This document shows positions 27,385 to 35,271 of a stretch of DNA of 64,000 bases, piece after piece; the first letter of the stretch is position 1; each line of letters begins with the position of its first letter. Below the pieces are notes generated by a model. The model did no database searches. It worked only from the letters and a program-made list of their open reading frames with translations, and was not told the DNA's origin. This DNA is from Stutzerimonas stutzeri (GTDB lineage Bacteria; Pseudomonadota; Gammaproteobacteria; Pseudomonadales; Pseudomonadaceae): contig NZ_JAMOHZ010000008.1 in assembly GCF_024448715.1 (NCBI RefSeq), positions 62,001 to 126,000 on the forward strand, in the 5' to 3' direction. The translations under genes were made by a program, and so were the position numbers.

Positions 27385-27522
27385 TCAACCCGCCTTTAAC
27401 AGCTTGAGCAGCTCACGTGCGGCCTCTTTCGAGGACGCCGGGTTCCGCCCGGTAATCAGCAAGCCGTCGACCCGGAGATTGATCGGTTGGCGCAGCCGTG
27501 TGCCTGCTCCGTTCTGCCCCAT
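27385..27522 (-). pseudogene. C-terminal remnant of a DJ-1/PfpI-family (type 1 glutamine amidotransferase-like) gene
   Basis: The minus-strand frame reads about 45 codons ending in VDGLLITGRNPASSKEAARE followed by LLKLLKAG and stop. This is the characteristic end of DJ-1/PfpI-like proteins. Upstream the similarity fades after about 40 residues and runs into REP-like repeats at 27561, so the catalytic N-terminal part (nucleophile elbow) is gone. A deletion associated with repeat insertion is likely. Confidence 0.55.
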
Positions 27523-27560
27523 ACGGACCGGAGCCGAGACGACGTGAAGGTGCCGCACCC

Positions 27561-27625
27561 GTAGGGTGGGCTTCAGCCCACCGGCGGCGAGGCTCCGGGT
27601 TTTGGTGGGCTAAAGCCCACCCTAC
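27561..27625. repeat. Pair of GTAGGGTGGGC REP-like repeats
   Basis: Palindromic copies at 27561-27582 and 27604-27625, facing each other, next to the truncated DJ-1/PfpI remnant. Confidence 0.8.
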
Positions 27626-27872
27626 CTATCGCCGTGCGACAACTTCGTTGCACAGGTCATCTGCAGGAGCAAGACTTTTTGGTTCCTTTTTGGCGGGGCG
27701 GCCATCCGTGCGACTGCTAAAACGGACTCGCCCAGCAGGGCCAAACCAATGCGCCAGCCCGCTTGCCAAAGGCGACCACAGCGAACGCAAGCCCACAAGC
27801 TTCGCGACCAACGACTCGGCGCCCCCTCGCGCCTACGAAAAGCCGGAATGCGATGCGACTCGGCAAAATAAA
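27626..27872. other. Intergenic repeat-like segment before the chemoreceptor terminator
   Basis: About 250 bases without a supported gene. The stretch near 27805-27840 (CCAACGACTCGGCGCCCCCT and following) closely resembles 48186-48220 in the phnK/phnL gap, so it belongs to a dispersed repeat family. Confidence 0.45.
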
Positions 27873-27892
27873 AAGGGCGCCGAAGCGCCCTT
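27873..27892 (-). terminator. Rho-independent terminator of the chemoreceptor gene
   Basis: Perfect eight-base stem AAGGGCGC/GCGCCCTT with a CGAA tetraloop. In the minus orientation it is followed by TTTTTATTTTG, a good U-tract. It lies 17 bases after the stop of the chemoreceptor gene. Confidence 0.85.
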
Positions 27893-27908
27893 ACCAACAA
27901 ACTTCCGA

Positions 27909-29798
27909 TCAGATCCGAAAGCTCCCCACCAGCTGCTTCAGCCTCGCAGCCTGTTGCTCCAGATCGCCACAAGCACGCAGGGTCGACTGCAGGTTCTCCA
28001 CGCCTTCCTGGTTGAGGGTGTTGATCTCGGTGATGTCCATGTTCAGCGACTCGATCACCGAGGTCTGTTCCTCGGTAGCGGTAGCCACCGACTGGTTCAT
28101 CGCATCGATCTCGCCGATGCTCTGGGTCACGCTGCCCAGACGCTCGCCGGCCTGGTTGGCGATGCCCACGCTGGCCTCGCTCTGACGCTGGCTCTCGGTC
28201 ATGGTGGACACCGAATCACGTGCGCCAACCTGCAGCTTCTCGATCATGCCGTGGATTTCTTGCGCCGAAGTCTGGGTGCGGTGGGCCAAACTGCGCACCT
28301 CGTCAGCCACTACCGCGAAGCCACGCCCGGCTTCCCCGGCACGTGCCGCTTCGATGGCGGCGTTGAGCGCCAGCAGATTGGTCTGCTCGGAAATGCCCTT
28401 GATCACATCGAGGATCTGCCCGATGCCAACGGTCTGGCTGTTGAGCGCCTCGATCTGGGTGCAGGATGCGCTGATGTTGTTCGATAGCTTCTTCATCGCC
28501 TCGATATTCTGCTCGACCACCTTGCGCCCGTCTTCGGCCTGATGGCTGGCGCCGCTGGCTTGCTGCGATGCATCGGCGGCATTGCGGGCGATTTCTTGCG
28601 CGGCGGCGCCGAGCTGGTTGATCGCCGCGGCAACGCTGTTGGTGCGGCTGGCCTGCTCGTCGGAATTCAGCATCGACGAGTTGGACGCGGTCAGCACGCG
28701 CTGCGCGACCTCGTTGACCTGCTCGGTGGCTGACGACACTTCCCGAATCGAGCCATGGATCCGCTCAACGAAGCGGTTGAAGGCCATCGCCAATTCACCG
28801 AACTCGTCCTGCGATTGCACGGTAAGACGGCGAGTCAGATCACCCTCACCTTCGGCAATGTTGGCCATTGCCCTGCCCATATCGGTCAGCGGACGCATCA
28901 GCACGCGAATCAGCATGCCCAGCAGCACCATGATGAACACTACTGCAATCACAGCCGCCACGAAGGCAGAGGTACGGAAGCTGGACAGCGCCGCATAGGC
29001 CTTTTCCTTATCCACCGAAATGCCGACGTACCAGGTCACCGACGGCAGGCCGGGAACCGGGCTGAAGCTGAGGATGCGCTCCTGGCCATCAAGCTCTGCC
29101 TCGCTAAAACCGCTGTTCAGCGAAGGCGTGTTCTTTGGATAGAGCTCAGCCAGCGACTTCATGACTTTGGTCTTGTCGGGGTGAACCAACACCTTGCCGT
29201 CGCCGCTGACGAGGAACGCATAGCCCATGCCGTCGAAGTTCAAGGCGTTGATGATGTCTACCAGCACCTTCAGACTGAGGTCGCCACCCACCACGCCCAG
29301 GTTCTGGCTACCAGCTTTGGCCGGCGTCGCTACGGTGATGATCAGCTCGTTGGTCGCCGCATCCTGATAGGGCTCGGTCAGTGTGGTCTTGCCTGCGTTG
29401 ACTGCGTCCGTGTACCAGGGGCGCTGGCGCGGGTCGTAGCCAGCCGGCAACTCGAAGCGTGGGTGAACGATGAATTCGCCATCGTTGCGACCCAGGTAAG
29501 TAAAGGCGAAGGTGGAGCTGAGGGCCGGTTGCTGTACCAGTGCTTCGACGGCAGCACCGGAGCTATCGCGAGCGATGGTCTGCGCCGTGTTTTCCAGCAA
29601 CACGAGGCGCCCTGAAAGCCAGTTTTGAATGTTGTGCGCCGTAACTTCGCCCATCTCGTCCAGGTAGCTTTCCAGCTTGGCCTGGATGGCGTTGCGCTGC
29701 AGGTAATCGTTGTAGAGCGTGAACAGGGCGAAGGTCGCGATCACCACGAGTGAGGCGGCCAGCAGGATCTTGTGGCTGAATTTGAGATGACTAGGCAT
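27909..29798 (-). CDS. Methyl-accepting chemotaxis protein, PctA-like amino-acid chemoreceptor (dCACHE_1)
   Basis: 629 residues, matching PctA/B/C of P. aeruginosa in length and in the N-terminus ([20 protein letters not shown], then NDYLQRN). A membrane helix (10-30), a periplasmic dCACHE domain (about 35-275), a second helix (about 280-300), HAMP, and a signalling domain with the hairpin tip [19 protein letters not shown]. The ligand domain has the amino-acid signature: Tyr, then RQRPWY, then a downstream TEPYQD. So it probably senses L-amino acids directly. The start at 29798 gives the normal N-terminal helix. A sigma-28 promoter lies upstream and a strong terminator downstream, so it is monocistronic. 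Confidence 0.92.
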   Translation of the reverse strand: MPSHLKFSHKILLAASLVVIATFALFTLYNDYLQRNAIQAKLESYLDEMGEVTAHNIQNWLSGRLVLLENTAQTIARDSSGAAVEALVQQPALSSTFAFTYLGRNDGEFIVHPRFELPAGYDPRQRPWYTDAVNAGKTTLTEPYQDAATNELIITVATPAKAGSQNLGVVGGDLSLKVLVDIINALNFDGMGYAFLVSGDGKVLVHPDKTKVMKSLAELYPKNTPSLNSGFSEAELDGQERILSFSPVPGLPSVTWYVGISVDKEKAYAALSSFRTSAFVAAVIAVVFIMVLLGMLIRVLMRPLTDMGRAMANIAEGEGDLTRRLTVQSQDEFGELAMAFNRFVERIHGSIREVSSATEQVNEVAQRVLTASNSSMLNSDEQASRTNSVAAAINQLGAAAQEIARNAADASQQASGASHQAEDGRKVVEQNIEAMKKLSNNISASCTQIEALNSQTVGIGQILDVIKGISEQTNLLALNAAIEAARAGEAGRGFAVVADEVRSLAHRTQTSAQEIHGMIEKLQVGARDSVSTMTESQRQSEASVGIANQAGERLGSVTQSIGEIDAMNQSVATATEEQTSVIESLNMDITEINTLNQEGVENLQSTLRACGDLEQQAARLKQLVGSFRI

Positions 29799-29869
29799 GG
29801 CGCGAGTCCGGGTTGATCTGAATCGAAGCGGCAATCCTTTCCTGGCTGAGCGTCCTTGCACTAGTCGAT

Positions 29870-29896
29870 TTGTCGGCTGCGGCGGCCGTATCTTTA
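29870..29896 (-). promoter_or_regulatory. Sigma-28 (FliA) promoter of the chemoreceptor gene
   Basis: In the minus orientation TAAA-N15-GCCGACAA, one mismatch from the consensus TAAA-N15-GCCGATAA. The -10 element ends 72 bases before the ATG. This ties the receptor to the flagellar/chemotaxis regulon. Confidence 0.75.
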
Positions 29897-29923
29897 ACCC
29901 AGCAATCCGATCGGAATAGCCGC

Positions 29924-29946
29924 AAGCGCCCGTCAGCCGGGCGCTT
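29924..29946. repeat. Stem-loop AAGCGCCC/GGGCGCTT upstream of the chemoreceptor
   Basis: Perfect eight-base stem with a seven-base loop, no T-run on either strand. It lies upstream of the sigma-28 promoter, between it and the preceding gene. A second perfect stem-loop, CATACCG-ATGAA-CGGTATG, is at 29964-29982. Either could be an operator or a transcription barrier. Confidence 0.5.
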
Positions 29947-30011
29947 CGGCCGATATCACGACGCATACCGATGAACGGTATGGCATTTCGAAACGACCAC
30001 TGCGCCACCGA

Positions 30012-30046
30012 ACAAAAAACGGCACGCCTGTTACCAGCGCGCCGTT
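30012..30046 (-). terminator. Rho-independent terminator of the sodium-coupled transporter gene
   Basis: In the minus orientation AACGGCGCGC, nine-base loop, GCGTGCCGTT (one mismatch in the stem), then a run of T (TTTTTTG). It lies 27 bases after the transporter stop. Confidence 0.8.
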
Positions 30047-30072
30047 CTGTTGCTGCATTTAGATGTCGGGAA

Positions 30073-31533
30073 TTAGCGCCCAGCCAGCACCGGCAACACA
30101 CGCGGGCGCAGACCCTCACCGAGGATGGTCAGAACGCCCACGGCACCCGCAATCCAGTACCAGCGTACCAGCGGGTCGAAGCCCAACCAGCCGAGGGCAT
30201 GCAGGAATACCATCAGGATCATCACCGGGCTGACGTAGCGCACCATGAACAGCCAGAGCGCATAGCCCAGCGGTGGCAAGTTCAGCTCGTCGCGCATGAT
30301 GTCGCCGCGCAAACAGTAGCCGGCCAGTATCACCATGAAGATTCCGCCCAGCGGCATCATCCAGCGCGAGGTGATGTAATCCAGACCGTCGAACAGGGTC
30401 ATGCCGAACAGCTTCCAGTCTGCGCCGACGTTGAACGAAAGCATCGCCAGCAGACTGATCACCAGCAGCAGCGAGCCCGACCCGAGCGCTGCGCGGCTGC
30501 GACGGATGCCGTATTTCTCGTTGAGGTAGGCCACCACCGCTTCGATCATCGAGATCGCCGACGTCAGCGCCGCCACCGAGACCATGGCGAAGAACAGCAC
30601 GCCGAACACCGTGCCGAACGGCATCTGCTGGAAGGCCAGCGGCAGGCTCATGAAGATCAGCCCTGGTCCGGCGCTGGGGTCCATGCCGTTGGCGAAGATC
30701 ACCGGGAAGATCGCCAGGCCCGCCAGCAGCGCCACACAGGTGTCGGCGATGGCGACGATGAAGGTGGTACGGGCGATGGATTGGCCATCGGGGATATAGG
30801 AGCCGTAGGTGAGAATCGCCCCGGAGGCCAGGCTGAGAGTAAAGAACGCGTGGCCGAGGGCCGCCAACAGCGCCTCGCCGGTCAGCTTGCTGCTATCGAA
30901 ACTGAACAGGAAGGCGAAACCTTCGGAAAAACTGCCGTTGGTAAAGGAATAGCCCACCAGCACGATCAGCATCAGCGCCAGCCCCGGCATCATCCAGCGG
31001 AAGGCCCGCTCCACGCCGGCTTGTACGCCCTTGCCAACGATCCACAGCGTCAGCAGCGCCACCAGCACGCTCCAGCCACCGAGCGCCCAAGGGTTGGCGT
31101 TGTGCGCTTCGAAGACTTGCCCAAGCGCCTCGACACTTGGCGCCGCCAGTGAGCCGTCGAGCATTTTCCAGGTATAGGCGAAGGCCCAGCCTGCGACGAC
31201 CACGTAGAAGCAGAGGATCATGAATCCCGCCAGCATGGCCATGCCGCCCACTGCTTTCCATAACGGGTTGCCATTGTTCTCGCGCACTACCCTGCCAATG
31301 GCGTCGATGGGGCTGCCACGCCCACGCCGGCCAATGGCGATCTCGGTCATCATCACCGGAATGCCGATGGCCAGGATGCACGCCAGATACATCAGCACGA
31401 AAGCGCCACCACCGTATTCGCCAGTGATGTAAGGGAATTTCCAGATATTGCCGAGGCCGACCGCGGAACCGGTCGCGGCGAGAATGAAGCCCCAGCGAGA
31501 GAGCCAGAGATTCTTGGGTTTTTCACGGGTCAT
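30073..31533 (-). CDS. Sodium-dependent transporter, neurotransmitter:sodium symporter (NSS/SNF) family
   Basis: 486 residues with about 12 membrane helices of the LeuT fold. The first helix holds the family motif [20 protein letters not shown] with the unwound sodium/substrate-binding stretch. Helix 6 region [20 protein letters not shown] and the [11 protein letters not shown] segment also fit. Bacterial members import amino acids with sodium. Its place between an amino-acid chemoreceptor and maiA/hpd makes Phe or Tyr likely substrates, by inference. AGGTGA precedes the ATG, with an A-rich Hfq/Crc motif just upstream. Confidence 0.9.
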   Translation of the reverse strand: MTREKPKNLWLSRWGFILAATGSAVGLGNIWKFPYITGEYGGGAFVLMYLACILAIGIPVMMTEIAIGRRGRGSPIDAIGRVVRENNGNPLWKAVGGMAMLAGFMILCFYVVVAGWAFAYTWKMLDGSLAAPSVEALGQVFEAHNANPWALGGWSVLVALLTLWIVGKGVQAGVERAFRWMMPGLALMLIVLVGYSFTNGSFSEGFAFLFSFDSSKLTGEALLAALGHAFFTLSLASGAILTYGSYIPDGQSIARTTFIVAIADTCVALLAGLAIFPVIFANGMDPSAGPGLIFMSLPLAFQQMPFGTVFGVLFFAMVSVAALTSAISMIEAVVAYLNEKYGIRRSRAALGSGSLLLVISLLAMLSFNVGADWKLFGMTLFDGLDYITSRWMMPLGGIFMVILAGYCLRGDIMRDELNLPPLGYALWLFMVRYVSPVMILMVFLHALGWLGFDPLVRWYWIAGAVGVLTILGEGLRPRVLPVLAGR

Positions 31534-31544
31534 GCGTCACCTGT

Positions 31545-31552
31545 TTGTTTTT
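31545..31552 (-). promoter_or_regulatory. AANAANAA motif before the NSS transporter gene
   Basis: In the minus orientation AAAAACAA, 11 bases before the ATG and next to the ribosome site. The surrounding GATAAAAACAAACAGG is shared base for base with the leader of the indolepyruvate oxidoreductase gene. Confidence 0.5.
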
Positions 31553-31617
31553 ATCTGTGACGAGGATGGAACCCGCCACGCTCGTGGCGCGGCGGAATAT
31601 GCAAGGCGGATACACCT

Positions 31618-32307
31618 TTATTGAGCGTCGGGCTGCACCTCCGGGGCGGCGTTGCGAAACGCCTCCAGACCGTCACAGCGCGCGACCATCTCGAGAATGC
31701 GTGGGTACGCGGTGAGGTCACAGGCAAAACGGCGCGCATTGTATACCTGCGGGATCAGACATGCCTCCAAGTAGCCTGGCCGACCGCCGAGTGACAGCTT
31801 GCCTTCGAATGCCGCCAGCCCCTGCTCGAAGCTGGTAAGACCGGTGGTGATCCAGTGGCGGATCCACCTGTTCTTGGCCTCGTCGTCCACGCCCAACGTA
31901 CCGCTGAGGTATTGCAGTACTCGCAGATTGTTCAGCGGATGCAGATCACAGGCGATGTGCAACGCTAGCGAGCGCACCCGTGCACGATCGGCCGGATCAT
32001 CGGGCAGCAAGGCCGGGAGCGGGAACACTTCGTCCAGGTATTCGAGAATCGCCAGCGACTGGCTGATGCGCTCGTTGCCATCGATCAACAGCGGCACCAG
32101 CGCCTGCGGGTTGAGTGCCTTGTAGTCGGCTGAATGCTGCTGGCCGCCATCCTTGACCAAATGCACGGGCAGGTTTTCGAATGCCAGCCCTTTCAAGTTA
32201 AGCGCGATGCGCACTCGGTAAGCGGCGCTGGAGCGCCAGTAGCCGTAGAGCTTGAGCGTAGGCGCTGCGCTTGGCGAATCGGTGGTTGTGGCTTGAGTGT
32301 TTTCCAT
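31618..32307 (-). CDS. maiA: Maleylacetoacetate isomerase (zeta-class glutathione transferase)
   Basis: 229 residues with the zeta-class signature LYGYWRSSAAYRVRIALNLK near the N-terminus (SSxxYRVRIAL, the catalytic serine/cysteine loop), then NPQALVPLLIDG and the SLAILEYLDEVFP of the glutathione site. It isomerises maleylacetoacetate to fumarylacetoacetate in homogentisate breakdown. The partner genes hmgA and fahA are not next to it. CAGGGA lies before the ATG. It is in line with hpd upstream, separated by repeats. Confidence 0.92.
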   Translation of the reverse strand: MENTQATTTDSPSAAPTLKLYGYWRSSAAYRVRIALNLKGLAFENLPVHLVKDGGQQHSADYKALNPQALVPLLIDGNERISQSLAILEYLDEVFPLPALLPDDPADRARVRSLALHIACDLHPLNNLRVLQYLSGTLGVDDEAKNRWIRHWITTGLTSFEQGLAAFEGKLSLGGRPGYLEACLIPQVYNARRFACDLTAYPRILEMVARCDGLEAFRNAAPEVQPDAQ

Positions 32308-32322
32308 GAATATCCCTGAGCA

Positions 32323-32427
32323 GTAGGGTGGCCGAACGGCGTAGTAGGGTGGGCTTCAGCCCACCATTTCAGGGCTGCTGCTTCCGCATCGGTGGGCTAA
32401 AGCGGAGCGCCGCCCGGCCCACCCTAC
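32323..32427. repeat. GTAGGGTGGGC REP-like repeats between hpd and maiA
   Basis: A half copy at 32323-32331, a palindromic copy at 32344-32365 and a long copy at 32391-32427 that starts GGTGGGCTAAAGCGGAGCGC and ends GGCCCACCCTAC. The long form is nearly the same as at 5433-5470. Confidence 0.82.
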
Positions 32428-32442
32428 GTACTGCGCCGACTG

Positions 32443-33555
32443 TTACTCACCACCGATTACGCCGCGGCGAACCTGATCTTCCTCGATGGATTCGAACAGC
32501 GCCTTGAAGTTGCCTTCGCCAAAACCCTGGTTGCCCTTGCGCTGGATGATCTCGAAGAAGATCGGGCCGATCACCGTGTTGGTGAAAATCTGCAGCAGGA
32601 TGCCGTCGTCACCTGATTTGCCAGTGCCCGGTTTATCGACGCCCGGCGCGCCATCGATCAGCAGGTTCAGCTCGCGCAGCACCTCGGTGGGCTCGCCATG
32701 TCCGGCGACGCGGGCGTCGACTTTCTCGTAATAGGTGTCAGGCGTGCACATGAAATCCACGCCGTTGGCACGCAGCTGGCGCACGGTGGCGTAGATGTCG
32801 TCGGTGGACAGAGCGATGTGCTGGATGCCCTCGCCGTGGTATTCGCGGATGAATTCCTCGATCTGCGATTTGTCATCGGCCGACTCGTTGATCGGGATGC
32901 GGATCTTGCCGCAGGGCGCCGTCATCGCGCGGGAGAACAGGCCGGTGAGCTTGCCCTCAATGTCGAAATAACGGATCTCGCGGAAGTTGGCGATGCGCTC
33001 GTAGAAGCCGGACCAGACGTCCATCTGCCCGCGCATGACGTTGTGGGTCAGGTGGTCGATGCAGGTCAGACCCACGGCGTTGTCGTTCGGCGTGCGGCCT
33101 TCGATGTATTCGAAGTCGACGTCATAGATGCTCTTGTCACCGTAACGGTCGACGAGGTACAGCAGCGAGCCGCCAATACCCTCGACACAGGGAATGTTCA
33201 GCTCGCCGAAGTTGGCGTGGCTACCCACCAGCTTGGCGCCCTGGGATTCGACATAGGCGGCAGCTTGGGCGGCATTCTTTACCCGAAACGCCATGGCGCA
33301 GGCGCTCGGCCCGTGCTTTTCGGCGAAAGCATGCACATGACCGCTCGGGCTGCCGTTGAGCACGATGTTGATGTCGTTCTGCTGGAACAGCCAGACGGCC
33401 TTGGAACGATGTTTGGCCGTCTCGGTGAAACCCATCTGGTTGAACAGCTGCCGCAGCTGCTCGATGCCCTCGGCATTCGGCGCGGTGAATTCGACGAATT
33501 CGAAGCCATCAGTGCCGATGGGGTTGTGCTGCTCGATCTTGGTCACGGCGTTCAT
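32443..33555 (-). CDS. hpd: 4-hydroxyphenylpyruvate dioxygenase
   Basis: 370 residues. It converts 4-hydroxyphenylpyruvate to homogentisate using O2 and Fe(II). Iron ligands can be placed: His in TCIDHLTHNV (near residue 178), His in GIQHIALSTDDIY (near 258) and Glu in FFEIIQRKGNQGFGEGNFKA (near 340). The start at 33555 is set by AGGAGG seven bases upstream; the frame runs 27 codons further but with no family similarity. An AACAACAA Hfq/Crc-type motif sits 16 bases before the ATG, and a 16-base palindrome lies about 140 bases upstream. Confidence 0.95.
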   Translation of the reverse strand: MNAVTKIEQHNPIGTDGFEFVEFTAPNAEGIEQLRQLFNQMGFTETAKHRSKAVWLFQQNDINIVLNGSPSGHVHAFAEKHGPSACAMAFRVKNAAQAAAYVESQGAKLVGSHANFGELNIPCVEGIGGSLLYLVDRYGDKSIYDVDFEYIEGRTPNDNAVGLTCIDHLTHNVMRGQMDVWSGFYERIANFREIRYFDIEGKLTGLFSRAMTAPCGKIRIPINESADDKSQIEEFIREYHGEGIQHIALSTDDIYATVRQLRANGVDFMCTPDTYYEKVDARVAGHGEPTEVLRELNLLIDGAPGVDKPGTGKSGDDGILLQIFTNTVIGPIFFEIIQRKGNQGFGEGNFKALFESIEEDQVRRGVIGGE

Positions 33556-33570
33556 GTCGCCTCCTGGTTC

Positions 33571-33578
33571 TTGTTGTT
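33571..33578 (-). promoter_or_regulatory. AANAANAA motif before hpd
   Basis: In the minus orientation AACAACAA, 15 bases before the hpd ATG and just upstream of the AGGAGG ribosome site, the position used by Hfq/Crc repression. Confidence 0.5.
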
Positions 33579-33690
33579 CGGAGCCGCTGCACGGCTTGGC
33601 TGCGCCCATCACAAACCAGCCGGAGAAGACACACAAGCCCGCCGCAAGCCTCGTCCGCAGCCGGAAACACGCTGTGCTGGAAGGATTTAT

Positions 33691-33706
33691 TTACAGCATG
33701 CTGTAA
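33691..33706. promoter_or_regulatory. 16-base perfect palindrome upstream of hpd
   Basis: TTACAGCATGCTGTAA, perfectly symmetrical. It contains TTTACA and TGTAAG half-sites in the order opposite to the TyrR consensus, so it may be an operator for a different factor. It lies 136 bases before the hpd start. Confidence 0.5.
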
Positions 33707-33786
33707 GGCCCGGATGCCGAGGTTGCGCCGTTTCAGGCGTAACGAAAAGCTGACAGCGCCGTGCGACAGCCCGTCGCATCTCGTTC

Positions 33787-33839
33787 GTAGGGTGGTGCTT
33801 TAGCCCACCGGGCGCTGGTGGGCTGAAGCGCCACCCTAC
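33787..33839. repeat. Inverted pair of GTAGGGTGG REP-like repeats
   Basis: GTAGGGTGGTGCTTTAGCCC... faces ...GGGCTGAAGCGCCACCCTAC, forming one long imperfect inverted repeat of 53 bases upstream of hpd. This copy has an extra T after GTAGGGTGG. Confidence 0.8.
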
Positions 33840-33986
33840 ACGACCCGCTGCGCTGCATTCAGGCAGTTGCCAAGGCTGCTAAACCGAGCCGCTCAGGTTG
33901 AAACACAAGCCCGGCACCGGTAGGGCTGCGCCTGTATCAAATGGCTCGGCAGCTGCGAAACGGGCGGCACGGAGCCGCCGGGAACG

Positions 33987-35078
33987 TTAAGCGTGCAGGC
34001 GTTGCTCGCGCGGCTGCGACATGCCGCCGGCTTGCACGCGTTCAAGCGCCAAGCGGTCAGCGATGATCGACGTGGGTTCGCCGCTGGCAGCGGCACGGTT
34101 GAAGATCTCACGCAGGGTATCGCCGATGCCTTTGACATGCGCATCGGTCTGCGCCGCGCTGCCCCCGATGCGTTGGTAATAGACGTCGATGATGCCGCCA
34201 GCGTTGATGGCATAGTCCGGCGCGTAAAGGTGATTGCGACGCTGCAGCTCGACGCCGATCTCCGGAGTCGCCAGCTGGTTGTTCGCGGCACCGGCGATCA
34301 CCGGTGCGCGCAGGCTCTGCAGGGTTTCGGCATTGAGAATGCCGCCCATGGCGCAGGGCGCGAACACGTCCACATCCAGGCCGTAGATATCGTGCGGGCG
34401 CACCGCGTTGGCGCTCAATTCGTCCATTGCCTGCTGCACGTTGGCATCGAAGATGTCGCTCACCCACAGCTCGGCACCGGCGGCCTTGAGGTGACGGGCC
34501 AGGCCGAGACCGACGTGACCAACGCCCTGAATCGCGACTTTCAATCCGTTCAGGTCGTCGCGACCGAGGCGATGACGCACCGCCGCTTTAAGCCCGACGA
34601 ACACACCGAGCGCGGTGGACGGCGACGGGTCGCCGCTGGCGATGCTGCCGTCGAGCGTCGTGCGTGGAGTGGCGCCGATGACATGGCGGGTGCGCTGGGC
34701 AAACGCCTGCATTTCCGGCTCGCCGGTGCCCGAATCGGCCGCGGTGATGTAGCGCCCGCCGAGGCTGTCGATAAAATCACCCATGGCGTGCAGCAGCGCC
34801 TGGCTCTTCCCGCTATGTGGATCGCCAACGATCACCGCCTTTCCGCCACCGAGCTTGAGCCCCGCCAGCGACGACTTCAGCGTCATCCCGCGGGACAGCC
34901 GCAGCACATCGCGCAGGGCATCGTCGTCACTGGCGTAGGGAAACATCCGGCAGCCGCCCAATGCCGGGCCGAGCGTGGTGTCGTGAATCGCGATGATGGC
35001 TTTGAGGCCCGACGCCTTGTCGTGGCAGAACACCACCTGTTCGTGGTGATCGAAATCGGGATGGGTGAAGACGGACAT
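33987..35078 (-). CDS. Leu/Phe/Val-type NAD-dependent amino acid dehydrogenase
   Basis: 363 residues of the Glu/Leu/Phe/Val dehydrogenase family. The dimerisation/catalytic part has [12 protein letters not shown] and the active-site lysine in [18 protein letters not shown]; the NAD domain has [17 protein letters not shown] near residue 185. It oxidatively deaminates a branched-chain or aromatic L-amino acid to the 2-keto acid. Leucine dehydrogenase is the default call; the location beside hpd and the indolepyruvate oxidoreductase keeps phenylalanine dehydrogenase possible. GAGGAA precedes the ATG at 35078; an upstream open stretch of 29 codons is not conserved. Confidence 0.88.
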   Translation of the reverse strand: MSVFTHPDFDHHEQVVFCHDKASGLKAIIAIHDTTLGPALGGCRMFPYASDDDALRDVLRLSRGMTLKSSLAGLKLGGGKAVIVGDPHSGKSQALLHAMGDFIDSLGGRYITAADSGTGEPEMQAFAQRTRHVIGATPRTTLDGSIASGDPSPSTALGVFVGLKAAVRHRLGRDDLNGLKVAIQGVGHVGLGLARHLKAAGAELWVSDIFDANVQQAMDELSANAVRPHDIYGLDVDVFAPCAMGGILNAETLQSLRAPVIAGAANNQLATPEIGVELQRRNHLYAPDYAINAGGIIDVYYQRIGGSAAQTDAHVKGIGDTLREIFNRAAASGEPTSIIADRLALERVQAGGMSQPREQRLHA

Positions 35079-35092
35079 TGCGGATTCCTCTG

Positions 35093-35100
35093 TTTTTGTT
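35093..35100 (-). promoter_or_regulatory. AANAANAA motif before the Leu/Phe dehydrogenase gene
   Basis: In the minus orientation AACAAAAA, 14 bases before the ATG and adjacent to the GAGGAA ribosome site. Confidence 0.45.
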
Positions 35101-35168
35101 CGGTTCGGCCCCGGTTCATCGAGGCCGTTGAAATTTATTAGTGAACAGCATGTGCACAGAGCCAAACC

Positions 35169-35234
35169 GTAGGGTGGGCTTTAGCCCACCGGCTGCGGTC
35201 GCCAATAGCTCTGGTGGGCTGAAGCCCACCCTAC
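35169..35234. repeat. GTAGGGTGGGC REP-like repeats
   Basis: Palindromic copies at 35169-35190 (with TTTAG centre) and 35213-35234 (with CTGAAG centre) in opposite orientation, followed by a degenerate copy near 35242-35262. They separate the dehydrogenase from the oxidoreductase gene. Confidence 0.82.
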
Positions 35235-35271
35235 TGGAGCGCTGGCGGACCCACCCTGCTACCCCTACGAA

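Noticed and set aside
33993..35141. Plus-strand open frame opposite the Leu/Phe dehydrogenase gene
   Set aside because: Antisense shadow of a well-supported gene; no motif or ribosome site.
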